Source: a bacterium ADurb.Bin157
GTDB taxonomy: Bacteria; Muiribacteriota; Ozemobacteria; Ozemobacterales; Ozemobacteraceae
Assembly (NCBI GenBank): GCA_002070375.1
Contig: MWDD01000009.1
Span: forward strand, 16,804 to 80,803
DNA length: 64,000 nt
Reading direction: 5' to 3'
The translations under genes and the position numbers were made by a program. The first letter of the stretch is position 1; the number at the start of each line of letters is the position of its first letter. The notes under the pieces were generated by a model. The model saw only the letters and a list, made by a program, of their open reading frames with translations. It did no database searches and had not been told where the DNA came from. This document shows, in pieces, positions 37,235 through 46,141 of the stretch.

Positions 37235-37927
37235 CTAGGATTCTTCTTTGGGAAGTTTTTCAGATACCAGTGCATTAACAACATTAGACCAAGACGAAGA
37301 TAACTCTTCGGGTAAAGAATTCTTTTTATCATTCATTATATTTTTATATTCGGATTCTGTATACGCTCTTTCGAAATCTCTTGATTGTTCAAGACGAAGT
37401 AATTCAACACCGCGAAAATTTTGCATGGCCAAGGCATCGGCAAGAAGGCTTATTTCATAAGGTTCTATTGTTCCCCAGTAGTCGTGTGAAATAATTGTCA
37501 CCGGCGGGGAAGGCTCGGGCTGAAACTGTTCAACATCGCAAAGCAGGGTAAAGGAATGATTATTAGCCTTGGCTTTGGTAAGGACAATGTTTAGGTCTTG
37601 CCCAAGGAAGCCTGTTCCTGTTTTGAAAACCGAAGCGGAGAATTTGTCTTCGCCGGAGGTTTCGTCAGGCATTGGATCAAACTCTCTGACGTTACCTCGC
37701 ATTCTTGATAAAATGGCGGTATTGCCGGAGATTGCTGTCAGTTCGGTTTTAAGATGTTCGTGAAATTTCATGGCTTGTTTGGTTTTAGAGCTTCCGATTT
37801 GAGAGAACATATAAACTACAGGAACCATTATGGCAATAAACCCAATTACCATAAATATAGCTACACCTTTTGTTCTACTAAATAATACGTAGTCATTTGT
37901 TGTTTTGTTACTTGTAATATTAATCAT
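37235..37927 (-). CDS. PilX/GspK-like minor pseudopilin (putative)
   Basis: 230 residues. The N-terminal segment SRTKGVAIFMVIGFIAIMVP resembles the GspK/PilX start, where the usual +5 glutamate is absent. The rest is a soluble alpha/beta region with no clear match. Third of three consecutive pilin-like genes; overlaps the preceding one by 8 bp. Assignment rests on order and N-terminal style. Confidence 0.55.
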   Translation of the reverse strand: MINITSNKTTNDYVLFSRTKGVAIFMVIGFIAIMVPVVYMFSQIGSSKTKQAMKFHEHLKTELTAISGNTAILSRMRGNVREFDPMPDETSGEDKFSASVFKTGTGFLGQDLNIVLTKAKANNHSFTLLCDVEQFQPEPSPPVTIISHDYWGTIEPYEISLLADALAMQNFRGVELLRLEQSRDFERAYTESEYKNIMNDKKNSLPEELSSSWSNVVNALVSEKLPKEES

Positions 37928-38435
37928 TTATTAAATATATCGATTCCAGTCCATAAGATTCGAGAGAGCGCGTATAAATATCGATGAGTCTGTTTTCAAC
38001 TCCGACGGCAGTAAAGAATACTTCATTTATCCCTTGTGCAATAGGTTTTTTATCTACTGTTGGTGCGGACACCCCATTTGGGATGACGCATCTTTTAATT
38101 TCGAGTGTGTTTTTGTCGTGAAAATAGCAAATAATATCGCCGCAACTATTTTTGAAATAAATCATTGTGTCACTTTTAATTGATTTATCGGAATTTGGTC
38201 TTGGATAAAGAATTGAACGGGACATTCGAAGTTCGTTCGACATTTTCCAGTTAGCCATCAAAATGTTTTGTTGGCCTTCAGAGCTTTGCGTGATTCGTTC
38301 TTGGTATTTTCTTTGCATTGAAAACCAATGCATGATCATTCCACCAAGAACTGCCAACAGAGCAGCCCCGATAGACAATTCAACCAAAGTAAAACCTAAG
38401 GTTCTATTTTTATTTTTATGACGAAATAAAGACAT
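37920..38435 (-). CDS. Prepilin-like minor pseudopilin (GspJ/PilW-like)
   Basis: 171 residues from the ATG at 38435, which puts the prepilin peptidase site 14 residues in: RTLG|FTLVELSIGAALLAV, with Glu at +5. A longer in-frame start at 38492 would add an implausible 19-residue leader inside the upstream gene. Followed by a coiled-coil and a globular domain. Probable minor component of a type II secretion or type IV pilus-like machine; overlaps the upstream pilin gene by 20 bp. Confidence 0.75.
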   Translation of the reverse strand: MSLFRHKNKNRTLGFTLVELSIGAALLAVLGGMIMHWFSMQRKYQERITQSSEGQQNILMANWKMSNELRMSRSILYPRPNSDKSIKSDTMIYFKNSCGDIICYFHDKNTLEIKRCVIPNGVSAPTVDKKPIAQGINEVFFTAVGVENRLIDIYTRSLESYGLESIYLIND

Positions 38436-38904
38436 GGCTTTGATAAATGAAATCTTTCGCGCCTTCCTTCCACATAATGTAAATTGCAACACTTTTGACA
38501 GTGTCGTCAGAGCTGAAAGTAACAGAGCTTACCGATACCGAATATTTGAAGTTATATTTTTTTAAAAAACCGGATAAGCCCGGCATATCGGTTTCATCGA
38601 GAAACTTTATTTGAGATTTGCTTGTGCCGGTGTTTAAAAATTCTCCAAAATATCGGTCTGTTTTATTTCCTCCGATGGGAGCACCGGGGAGGGGGACATT
38701 TGAAATTTCGCTAAATGGCATTTGGGCAGTGTGTTGTGAAATTCTTCGAGCTAGCGAGGCAGCAAATGAGAAATTTTGGCTTTTGGTAACCTGACGACTT
38801 GATTGCGAAAACATAATGCTGATAGGTACAATGGCTGCAAGTCCGATAGCTATTGCGATTACAATTTCTATCAGAGTTGTACCGTGACTTCTCATTTTTA
38901 TCAT
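38416..38904 (-). CDS. Prepilin-like minor pseudopilin (GspI/PilV-like)
   Basis: 162 residues. Short basic leader MIKMRSHG then TTLIEIVIAIAIG, with cleavage after Gly8 and Glu at +5. Soluble C-terminal domain beta-rich. Start overlaps the TPR gene stop by 4 bp (ATGA). Confidence 0.75.
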   Translation of the reverse strand: MIKMRSHGTTLIEIVIAIAIGLAAIVPISIMFSQSSRQVTKSQNFSFAASLARRISQHTAQMPFSEISNVPLPGAPIGGNKTDRYFGEFLNTGTSKSQIKFLDETDMPGLSGFLKKYNFKYSVSVSSVTFSSDDTVKSVAIYIMWKEGAKDFIYQSHVFISS

Positions 38905-40388
38905 TCGCTTTTTTCCTCTGCATCTTTTTCAGATGCCAGTACGATGATTTTATCAGGATATCTTTGTTGAATTTCGCTGAGGACTTCCATTGACCTGTTT
39001 GATTCGCCGATGGTTTTAAGGAAAGTTGCGAATTCAATACCAACCTCTAAGTTAAACTCTAATTTTAATTCAGCCTCATAGTGTTTTATGGCTTCGGGGT
39101 AATTTTTCATACTCTTATGGGTTCGTGCAATATACATGTTTAAAAATCTGGCTTCGGGTGCTTGTTTTTTTGCCTCATTGAACTGTTCAAAAGCTTTTTT
39201 ATGTTCGTTAAGTTGTAAATGGCAGTAGCCGCTTCTGATTCTTGCCAGCAGATGTGTAGAATCGCGTTTTAATGCGTCTTTAAACAGTTTTTGAGCATCT
39301 GCATATAGATTGCGGCTAAGATATATTTCGCCCATTCTATAGTCATTGTCAGCTTCTAAGTATTTGGTTGTTATAACGCGGTTACTCGAAGCGTCTGTCC
39401 AGGATTTTGGTATTGCAGCCGAAGTTACGGCCGCACCATCTTCAAATTTATGTTTTGGGGTAAAAATGACAAGCAAAAATGTGCCGACAATTATTACAAC
39501 TAAGCCTATTGCAACCGGAAGAGCGTATTTTTCAAAGTTTTGCAAAAAAGAAGATTTAATTTTTGGCGATTTAAATACGGTATGTATTTTTTTAACTGCA
39601 TCATTTACAGTCTTATTTTCGGAAATAGCTGAAAAATTTGATGTAGAATTTACTTTTGGCGGTGATTTTTTGTTTTCTGAAGGGGGACGTACTTTTTGAA
39701 CAGGTTTAGTTGCCTGAGAAGTTTGGGTTTGATGCGACAGTTCCGGCAACTTGGGGGGGGGAGGCAAAATCACATTTGACAGTTCGGGCAACATGGGAGT
39801 TTGCGGGTTGCTTGTCTTCAAAATGTAGTTAAAAGAAGAGTATGATGATCGCTCTGAGGGAGAGTCAGTAGCAGCGGCAGCGGCATTTAAAAGGCTGATG
39901 AGCTGCTGTTTTTCTTCAGGAATAACCAAAAAACTCATATTGATCAGATCTACTTGAGACCATTGATGCGTTGCCAAAAAGGTTTTAAATACATCTAAAT
40001 TAAGGACAACACCTAATTTAGCGGCTATATAGACAGTAGTAGAACTTTTGTTGCCAGAGTCGTATAAATGAGGCAACAGCCCGTTTGTGATTTCTTCGGG
40101 AGTTAAGAATTTTGCCAGATTCAAAAACTTATCGTCGGGCATGACTTCGAGAGCACGATCAAAAAGTTTTCTTAAGTTAATTATTCTTGAGTCATACGAC
40201 GGAAAAGCCGCTAAAACAAAAGCCAATCCGTCGGAGGGAGACAGGTTTGGAATAACGATATCAGAAAAATTAGAAAGAGAAACGGAAGCGCCGCAAAGCT
40301 TTTTCCAGGAAGCCCTGATTTTAAGGTCTCCTTGCTCTGTATGCAGTGTTTCTGCATTTTTTTTGAATTCGTTTATCCGTTCAAGCAT
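38901..40388 (-). CDS. TPR-repeat membrane protein
   Basis: 495 residues. N-terminal helical domain (about 1-190), Pro/Ser-rich linker (about 195-260), one membrane helix (about 292-312) and tetratricopeptide repeats (about 345-485: NDYRMGEIYLSRNLYADAQKLF, ARIRSGYCHLQLNEHKKAFE). A scaffold role in assembling the pilin-like machine encoded next to it is inferred. Begins 3 bp after thrC. Confidence 0.65.
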   Translation of the reverse strand: MLERINEFKKNAETLHTEQGDLKIRASWKKLCGASVSLSNFSDIVIPNLSPSDGLAFVLAAFPSYDSRIINLRKLFDRALEVMPDDKFLNLAKFLTPEEITNGLLPHLYDSGNKSSTTVYIAAKLGVVLNLDVFKTFLATHQWSQVDLINMSFLVIPEEKQQLISLLNAAAAATDSPSERSSYSSFNYILKTSNPQTPMLPELSNVILPPPPKLPELSHQTQTSQATKPVQKVRPPSENKKSPPKVNSTSNFSAISENKTVNDAVKKIHTVFKSPKIKSSFLQNFEKYALPVAIGLVVIIVGTFLLVIFTPKHKFEDGAAVTSAAIPKSWTDASSNRVITTKYLEADNDYRMGEIYLSRNLYADAQKLFKDALKRDSTHLLARIRSGYCHLQLNEHKKAFEQFNEAKKQAPEARFLNMYIARTHKSMKNYPEAIKHYEAELKLEFNLEVGIEFATFLKTIGESNRSMEVLSEIQQRYPDKIIVLASEKDAEEKSE

Positions 40389-40391
40389 TAG

Positions 40392-41618
40392 TTAAATTAT
40401 TGTTTTTACATGATTTTCAATTGTTTTGGAATCGGGTGCTACGGGAGTTGGGATATCACAAACAGAAATCGCCGATTCTATATCTTTAAGTCCATTACCC
40501 GTTATTATTATAACAACTTTTTCGTTAATATCTATATTTTTTTCGTTAGAATGTTTTTTGAAACCTGCATAGGCTGTTACACCGGCCGGTTCGCCAAAAA
40601 CGCCGGCTGAACGGGGCAAGTCAGTTATTGCGGCTTTGATTTCGTCATCGCTTACAGAAATACAGGTTCCATTTGATTCTTTAAGTGCTCTCATGGCTTT
40701 TAGTCTGTTTCTGGGAATACCGACCGCAATTGAATCTGCTATTGTGTTTCCGGATTGCGCAACGAATTTCCCGGTTTTCAGAGCTACTTCGACAGGATTG
40801 CAGCCTGCGGCCTGTACACCTATAATTCTGGGCATTTTATCGCTTAAACCAAGTTTAATGAGATCATAAAATCCTTTATAAATGCCGGAGGTAATGCACC
40901 CGTCACCAATTGAAATATATACCCTGTCAGGGGTTTTGAAGCCCATTTGTTCCCAGATTTCGAACGCAACTGTTTTTTTGCCTTCGACTAAAAAGGGGTT
41001 GTATGCGCAATTTCTGTTATAAAAGCCAAATTTTTTGGTTATTTCTACGGAGAGTTCGAATGCGCGGTCGTATGTGTCATCAACAATAACTGTTTTTGCT
41101 CCATAAATCAAAAGCTGAGCAATTTTTGCTTTTGGAGCTCTTTTTGGCACAAAAATGACGGTTTTGATACCCGCGGAAGCAGCAAAACCTGCAAGTGAGC
41201 TTGCTGCATTGCCGGTTGATGCGGCACAAATTGTTTTTGCTCCGGCTTCAAGTGCTTTTGCTATGCCGATTGCGCTGGCTCTGTCTTTCAAGGATGCGGT
41301 AGGATTTCTTCCGTCATCTTTGATGTACACATTTTTTATTCCTGTTTCATTTGCTATTTTTTCAGACTTGTAAAGGGGTGTCCAGCCTACTTGGAGAGGC
41401 GGAATTTGTGTTTCGTCTTTTATTGGGAGCATTTTTCTGTATCGCCAAAGTGAAAAGTCTTTGCTTTGTGATATTTCGTCTTTAGTAATATTAATCGAAT
41501 TATAATCATATATAACGTCTAATATTCCGTCGATTCCACAGTCGTCGCAAACGTAACGGTCGGGGGCGTCTTTATATTCCTTCCCGCAGTTCATACACTT
41601 TAAGCAAGAAACTTTCAT
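40392..41618 (-). CDS. thrC: Threonine synthase
   Basis: PLP enzyme turning O-phosphohomoserine into threonine. 408 residues from the ATG at 41618, eight bases after GGAG; an in-frame upstream ATG at 41648 lies in the promoter -10 box and is rejected. N-terminal zinc ribbon (CLKCMNCGKEY, YVCDDCG), PLP lysine in NPTASLKDRAS, SGN-type loop AASTGNAASSLAGFAASAG, glycine-rich phosphate loop SIGDGCITSGIYKGF. Heads a polycistron continuing with surface-machine genes, an unusual pairing. Confidence 0.93.
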   Translation of the reverse strand: MKVSCLKCMNCGKEYKDAPDRYVCDDCGIDGILDVIYDYNSINITKDEISQSKDFSLWRYRKMLPIKDETQIPPLQVGWTPLYKSEKIANETGIKNVYIKDDGRNPTASLKDRASAIGIAKALEAGAKTICAASTGNAASSLAGFAASAGIKTVIFVPKRAPKAKIAQLLIYGAKTVIVDDTYDRAFELSVEITKKFGFYNRNCAYNPFLVEGKKTVAFEIWEQMGFKTPDRVYISIGDGCITSGIYKGFYDLIKLGLSDKMPRIIGVQAAGCNPVEVALKTGKFVAQSGNTIADSIAVGIPRNRLKAMRALKESNGTCISVSDDEIKAAITDLPRSAGVFGEPAGVTAYAGFKKHSNEKNIDINEKVVIIITGNGLKDIESAISVCDIPTPVAPDSKTIENHVKTII

Positions 41619-41647
41619 CGCAATTGCTCCAAATAATAATTTGAACA

Positions 41648-41675
41648 ATTATACCAATATTTAAAATTGTGTCAA
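41648..41675 (-). promoter_or_regulatory. Sigma-70 type promoter of the thrC operon
   Basis: Minus strand TTGACA (41675-41670), 16-bp spacer, TATAAT (41653-41648). Predicted start about 41641, giving a short leader to the ATG at 41618. It is divergent from the rpoB promoter 66 bp away. Confidence 0.85.
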
Positions 41676-41740
41676 CAAAAACCTTTGCAAGTGCATATTA
41701 CAAAACAATAAAAAAGATTTAATATTTATCTTGAAATTAT

Positions 41741-41769
41741 TTGACAACGGTATTGTCGTGTGTTACAAT
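41741..41769 (+). promoter_or_regulatory. Sigma-70 type promoter of rpoBC
   Basis: TTGACA (41741-41746), 17-bp spacer, TACAAT (41764-41769). Predicted start about 41776, leaving a leader of about 235 nt. No ribosomal protein genes (rplKAJL) precede rpoB here, so rpoBC is an independent unit. Confidence 0.88.
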
Positions 41770-41775
41770 CATACA

Positions 41776-42011
41776 CCCGTAATAAGGGGACGTAATTGCA
41801 ATTAATTTGGTGTTCGGAGAAAAGCGCGCATTGTTAGTTCTATACAATAAAAAGTTTGATTTTTCTTCTCAATATTTCTCTCGAACAACTCTTACTGTAC
41901 AGAATACGAGTGTGAGGCGTTAAAAGCGCGTTGCACTCGTTTATTTTTGTTGGTTTCTATATAGCTGCGAAAGCGGCAAATGCATAAAAAGTTAAGGAGC
42001 AAGGCAGAATT
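41776..42011 (+). promoter_or_regulatory. rpoB leader with attenuator-like hairpin
   Basis: An untranslated leader of about 235 nt. It holds ACGAGTG (41906-41912) pairing with CACTCGT (41934-41940), followed by the T-rich TTATTTTTGT, which resembles a transcription attenuator. A second hairpin GCTGC-GAAA-GCGGC (41964-41977) with a GNRA loop lies before the ribosome site AAGGAG (41994-41999). Regulatory function is inferred; structures are seen in the sequence. No ORF of note in this stretch. Confidence 0.5.
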
Positions 42012-45000
42012 ATGGTGACAAAGCAGCAGCCTGTAGCCAAGAAGTATCTGATGGCGAGAGAAAGGTTATTTGAGCATATACCTAACCTGATCGACATTCA
42101 GTTAAAATCTTTCGAGTGGTTTCTCCAAGCAGGAAAAGAACCGTCTAAAAGAGAAAAACAGGGTCTCGAAGAAGTATTCAGAGAAGTTTTCCCGATTCAA
42201 GACTACGTTGGCAACCTCTGCCTTGAATATAATGATTATAGTCTCGGGCTTCCGATGTGTAAAAATTGTCCGCAGCTTAAGCTGAGAAAAAAATGCTTAT
42301 TTGATGACTGTAGTTTTGCAGAAAAAGATTGTGAAATCGCTTTTATTGGCGAAACTCCATTCAGAGTAAAAAACAGTCCGGACCAGTGCAGAAAAAGAGA
42401 TTTAACGTATTCTATCCCTTTAAGCATTCGCGTTCAACTGATAATGCAACAAACGGGCGAAGTGAAAGAACAAGAAATATTCTTAGTTAATCTTCCTTGT
42501 ATGACAGATCGCGGAACTTTTATAATTAACGGCGCGGAAAGAGTAATTGTCAGTCAGCTTCACAGATCACCCGGCGTATATTACAGTTTCAACAGAAGTA
42601 AAAAAGTATATTCGGCAAAGATTGTTCCTTATCGTGGTGCTTGGATGGAGTTTGAACTTGACCTGATGAAAGACGCGATTTTTGTTCGTCTTGACAGAAA
42701 ACGCAAGATTCCTATAACAACCTTTTTAAGAACTTTAGGTTATGGTGATGACGAAAGTATAATGGCTCTTTTCGACAATAACGAAACTATCGCCAGTTCT
42801 CTAAAGTATGACAAACAAAGCGTCAGCGCACTTGAGGGCGAAGATAAGATCAATAAGTCTGTTACTGATTCTCTGAAAGCTATTTTCAGTAAGCTCAGAC
42901 AAGGCGACTTGTTTGTAGAAGAAAACGCAAGAGGATTAATTAAGAGTCTGTTCTTTGATTCAAAAAAATATGACTTAGGCGATGTCGGTCGCTATAAGGT
43001 TGATAAAAAATTGCGCTTGGTTGATCGCCTTTCAGAGCAAATTGCATTTAAAGATATCGTAAACCCGACTAACAAAAAGGTTCTTGTTAAAGGTGACGAA
43101 AAAATATCCAAGGCTGTTGCTTCAGAAATCGAAGCCTTGCAGATTCCTTCATACATAAGAATTGGTGAAGATTTGCGCGGTTACCGCATTATGTTTAACC
43201 CCAAATGTGCAGAGATCAGGCTTTCCGATGTTGGCCTCGGTATTGTAGATCTTCTTGGCAGAATCGCTTTTGAATCTGTAGTCGATACGGCCACCGGTGA
43301 GATCATCGTTGAACAGGGCCAAGAAATTAGCGAAGATGTCTATAACAGAATATTAGAGTTGAATCTCGAATCTGTTAAAATTCAAAAAGACCGAGTTCTT
43401 TCCGTAGAAGACATTGTTGGTGTAATCAGATATTTGGTTGATTTAAGCAATGGTATCGGCAGACTTGATGATATTGACCATCTTTCAAACAGGCGCATAC
43501 GTCGTTGCGGCGAATTACTTCAGAATCAGTTCAGAATTTCTTTAACTCGTATGGAACGTGTTATTAAAGAAAGAATGACCATTCACGATCTTGACAGCTA
43601 TACTCCTCAGCTTCTCATCAACACAAGACCCGTTTCTGCGGTTGTGGATGAATTCTTTGGCAGTTCACAGCTCTCACAGTTCATGGATCAAAACAACCCG
43701 CTTGCTGAGCTCACTCATAAGAGAAGGCTGTCGGCACTAGGGCCGGGCGGTATTAAACGAGACAGAGCCGGCTTTGAAGTTCGCGACGTTCATCCGACTC
43801 ATGACGGCAGAATTTGTCCGATTGAAACTCCTGAAGGTCCCAATGCCGGTTTGATCGCCAGTTTAGCAGTTTTTGCCCGAGTTGACGATTACGGATTTTT
43901 AACCACTCCTCTTTGTAAGGTAAACCCGAAAACCGGTGAGATCTCTTACGATGAGATTGAATATAAAGATGCCTATGAAGAAGACAGATATGTAGTAGCT
44001 CAGCCCGACTGTATTATCGATGATAAGAATTGTATTGCACAAGATATGGTTCCGGCTAAATATTTCAGTGATGACTACGATTTCGATTATTTGCCCAAGG
44101 ATGAAATTGAGTATATTAAGTTTTCTCCCTTGCAGATGGTCAGTGTGGCCTCAGCTTTGATTCCGTTCTTGGAACACGACGACGCCAACCGCGCTTTGAT
44201 GGGCACGAACATGCAACGTCAGGCTGTTCCTTTAATCAAAACCGAACCGCCTCTTGTTGGTACCGGCCTTGAATCAATTGCCGCGCACGACTCGGGAGCT
44301 GTGGTTCTTTCACGAAGTGCCGGTACGGTTTCTTATGTGGATGCAGACTGTGTTAAGGTAAAACGTGCGAGCAGGCGTAAAGACGATGAACATATTCCTG
44401 TAACCGAGGCATCATTCAGAAAATATCAGGGCCGCAAAGTTATGGATACTATTGTAGACACTCTTACCGGTGAAATCATAATTGAATCGGGCCAAACCCT
44501 TGATATTACATACTTATCAAAAATCAAGGCTATTTGTGATGATATCAGGCTTCAACAAGAATCTGTCGACACATACAGACTTCAGAAATTCTTGCGCTCT
44601 AATCAGGGCACTTGTATCAATCAAATTCCTATAGTAAAAATAGGCGACAAAGTTAAGCCCGGCACCGTCCTGGCAGATGGTCCCGCTACAAGTGAGGGAG
44701 ATCTTTCTTTGGGTCGCAACGCACTTATTGCGTTTATGCCCTGGGAAGGCTACAACTTTGAAGATGCCATCATTCTTTCTGAAAGAATGGTTACGGATGA
44801 CATATTTACATCGATTCACATTGAAGAGTATGAAATTGATGCCAGAGACACAAAATTAGGGCCTGAAGAAATCACACGCGACATACCTAACGTTGGTGAA
44901 GAGGCTCTCAAGAACTTGGATGAAGGCGGAATCATCAGGATTGGTGCAGAAGTAGAAGCGGGTGATATTTTGGTCGGTAAAGTAACTCCTAAGGGTGAAA

Positions 45001-46103
45001 CTGAACTTACCGCGGAAGATAAATTGCTCCGAGCCATATTTGGCGAAAAAGCCAGAGAAGTAAGAAATACTTCTTTAACGGTTCCTCATGGTGAAAAAGG
45101 TAAAATCGTAGACGTTATGGTGTTTTCGAGAGATAACGGCGACGAATTGCCTTATGGGGTAAATAAGCTTGTTCGTGTATTTGTAGCTCAGAAGAGAAAA
45201 ATCACCGTCGGCGACAAGATGGCAGGTAGACACGGTAACAAAGGTGTAATTTCACGCATAGTTCCCGCCGAAGACATGCCTTATTTGGCTGACGGCAGAC
45301 CGGTAGACATTATTCTTAATCCATTGGGCGTTCCTTCCCGAATGAACGTTGGTCAGGTTCTTGAAACCCACTTAGGCTGGGCAGCCGAACATCAGAATTG
45401 CCGATATATGACTTCTATATTCAATAAAGGCAGACTGATCAACGGTAAAGAAATGAAGAACGAAGACTTCGTGATGCACCAGCTGAAAGAAGTTTATGAT
45501 CGTGACCCGTTGCATTTGGTTGACATTGAAGGTAAGGCCACATTATATGATGGCAGAACCGGCGAACCTTTCCATAAAAAAGTAATGGTCGGTATTATGT
45601 ATTTCATAAAATTACACCATCTTGTAGACGACAAGATGCATGCGCGTTCAACGGGCCCATACAGCCTTGTAACGCAGCAGCCTTTGGGCGGTAAAGCACA
45701 ATTCGGTGGTCAGCGCTTCGGAGAAATGGAAGTCTGGGCGCTTGAAGCTTATGGTGCTGCTCACGTGTTGCAAGAAGTTCTTACCGTAAAATCGGATGAC
45801 GTTGAAGGGCGTGTTCAGGTTTATGAAACTATTATTAAAGGTAAAACATTGATGAAGCCCGGTATCCCGGAATCATTTAAAGTTGTTTTGTCTGAACTCC
45901 AGAGTCTCGGCCTTCAGATGGACCTCAAAAAAGACGCACAGGAAGTGCGCATTGATGAGGGCGGCGAAAAGATCATCGCGGCAGACTCAGAAGAGGACTG
46001 GATGGAAGATAATTCGGAAGATATTGATGACGATCTTTTAACCGAAGATTTGTCTGATGATTCTGACGAAGATGACGACAGTAGCGAAGAAGATGAAGAA
46101 TAA
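42012..46103 (+). CDS. rpoB: RNA polymerase beta subunit
   Basis: 1363 residues. Family landmarks: [11 protein letters not shown], the rifampicin pocket [14 protein letters not shown] and ITHKRR-equivalent [43 protein letters not shown] and the C-terminal [15 protein letters not shown]. Rifampicin-contact residues look wild type. Unusual: between [10 protein letters not shown] and [11 protein letters not shown] the protein has an insertion of about 40 residues with Cys83, Cys86, Cys95, Cys100 and Cys107, a candidate zinc site. The last 45 or so residues form an extremely acidic tail (Asp/Glu/Ser). Confidence 0.98.
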   Translation: MVTKQQPVAKKYLMARERLFEHIPNLIDIQLKSFEWFLQAGKEPSKREKQGLEEVFREVFPIQDYVGNLCLEYNDYSLGLPMCKNCPQLKLRKKCLFDDCSFAEKDCEIAFIGETPFRVKNSPDQCRKRDLTYSIPLSIRVQLIMQQTGEVKEQEIFLVNLPCMTDRGTFIINGAERVIVSQLHRSPGVYYSFNRSKKVYSAKIVPYRGAWMEFELDLMKDAIFVRLDRKRKIPITTFLRTLGYGDDESIMALFDNNETIASSLKYDKQSVSALEGEDKINKSVTDSLKAIFSKLRQGDLFVEENARGLIKSLFFDSKKYDLGDVGRYKVDKKLRLVDRLSEQIAFKDIVNPTNKKVLVKGDEKISKAVASEIEALQIPSYIRIGEDLRGYRIMFNPKCAEIRLSDVGLGIVDLLGRIAFESVVDTATGEIIVEQGQEISEDVYNRILELNLESVKIQKDRVLSVEDIVGVIRYLVDLSNGIGRLDDIDHLSNRRIRRCGELLQNQFRISLTRMERVIKERMTIHDLDSYTPQLLINTRPVSAVVDEFFGSSQLSQFMDQNNPLAELTHKRRLSALGPGGIKRDRAGFEVRDVHPTHDGRICPIETPEGPNAGLIASLAVFARVDDYGFLTTPLCKVNPKTGEISYDEIEYKDAYEEDRYVVAQPDCIIDDKNCIAQDMVPAKYFSDDYDFDYLPKDEIEYIKFSPLQMVSVASALIPFLEHDDANRALMGTNMQRQAVPLIKTEPPLVGTGLESIAAHDSGAVVLSRSAGTVSYVDADCVKVKRASRRKDDEHIPVTEASFRKYQGRKVMDTIVDTLTGEIIIESGQTLDITYLSKIKAICDDIRLQQESVDTYRLQKFLRSNQGTCINQIPIVKIGDKVKPGTVLADGPATSEGDLSLGRNALIAFMPWEGYNFEDAIILSERMVTDDIFTSIHIEEYEIDARDTKLGPEEITRDIPNVGEEALKNLDEGGIIRIGAEVEAGDILVGKVTPKGETELTAEDKLLRAIFGEKAREVRNTSLTVPHGEKGKIVDVMVFSRDNGDELPYGVNKLVRVFVAQKRKITVGDKMAGRHGNKGVISRIVPAEDMPYLADGRPVDIILNPLGVPSRMNVGQVLETHLGWAAEHQNCRYMTSIFNKGRLINGKEMKNEDFVMHQLKEVYDRDPLHLVDIEGKATLYDGRTGEPFHKKVMVGIMYFIKLHHLVDDKMHARSTGPYSLVTQQPLGGKAQFGGQRFGEMEVWALEAYGAAHVLQEVLTVKSDDVEGRVQVYETIIKGKTLMKPGIPESFKVVLSELQSLGLQMDLKKDAQEVRIDEGGEKIIAADSEEDWMEDNSEDIDDDLLTEDLSDDSDEDDDSSEEDEE

Positions 46104-46141
46104 GGCTAACCCGGGATATAAGGAAGGAGACATTATATAAT

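Noticed and set aside
41618..41648. Ten extra N-terminal residues of ThrC
   Set aside because: The upstream ATG coincides with the -10 box of the thrC promoter; the start at 41618 has a proper ribosome site.
46104..46141. Promoter or processing site between rpoB and rpoC
   Set aside because: Only a ribosome site (GGAAGGAG) is visible in 38 bp; the genes read as one unit.
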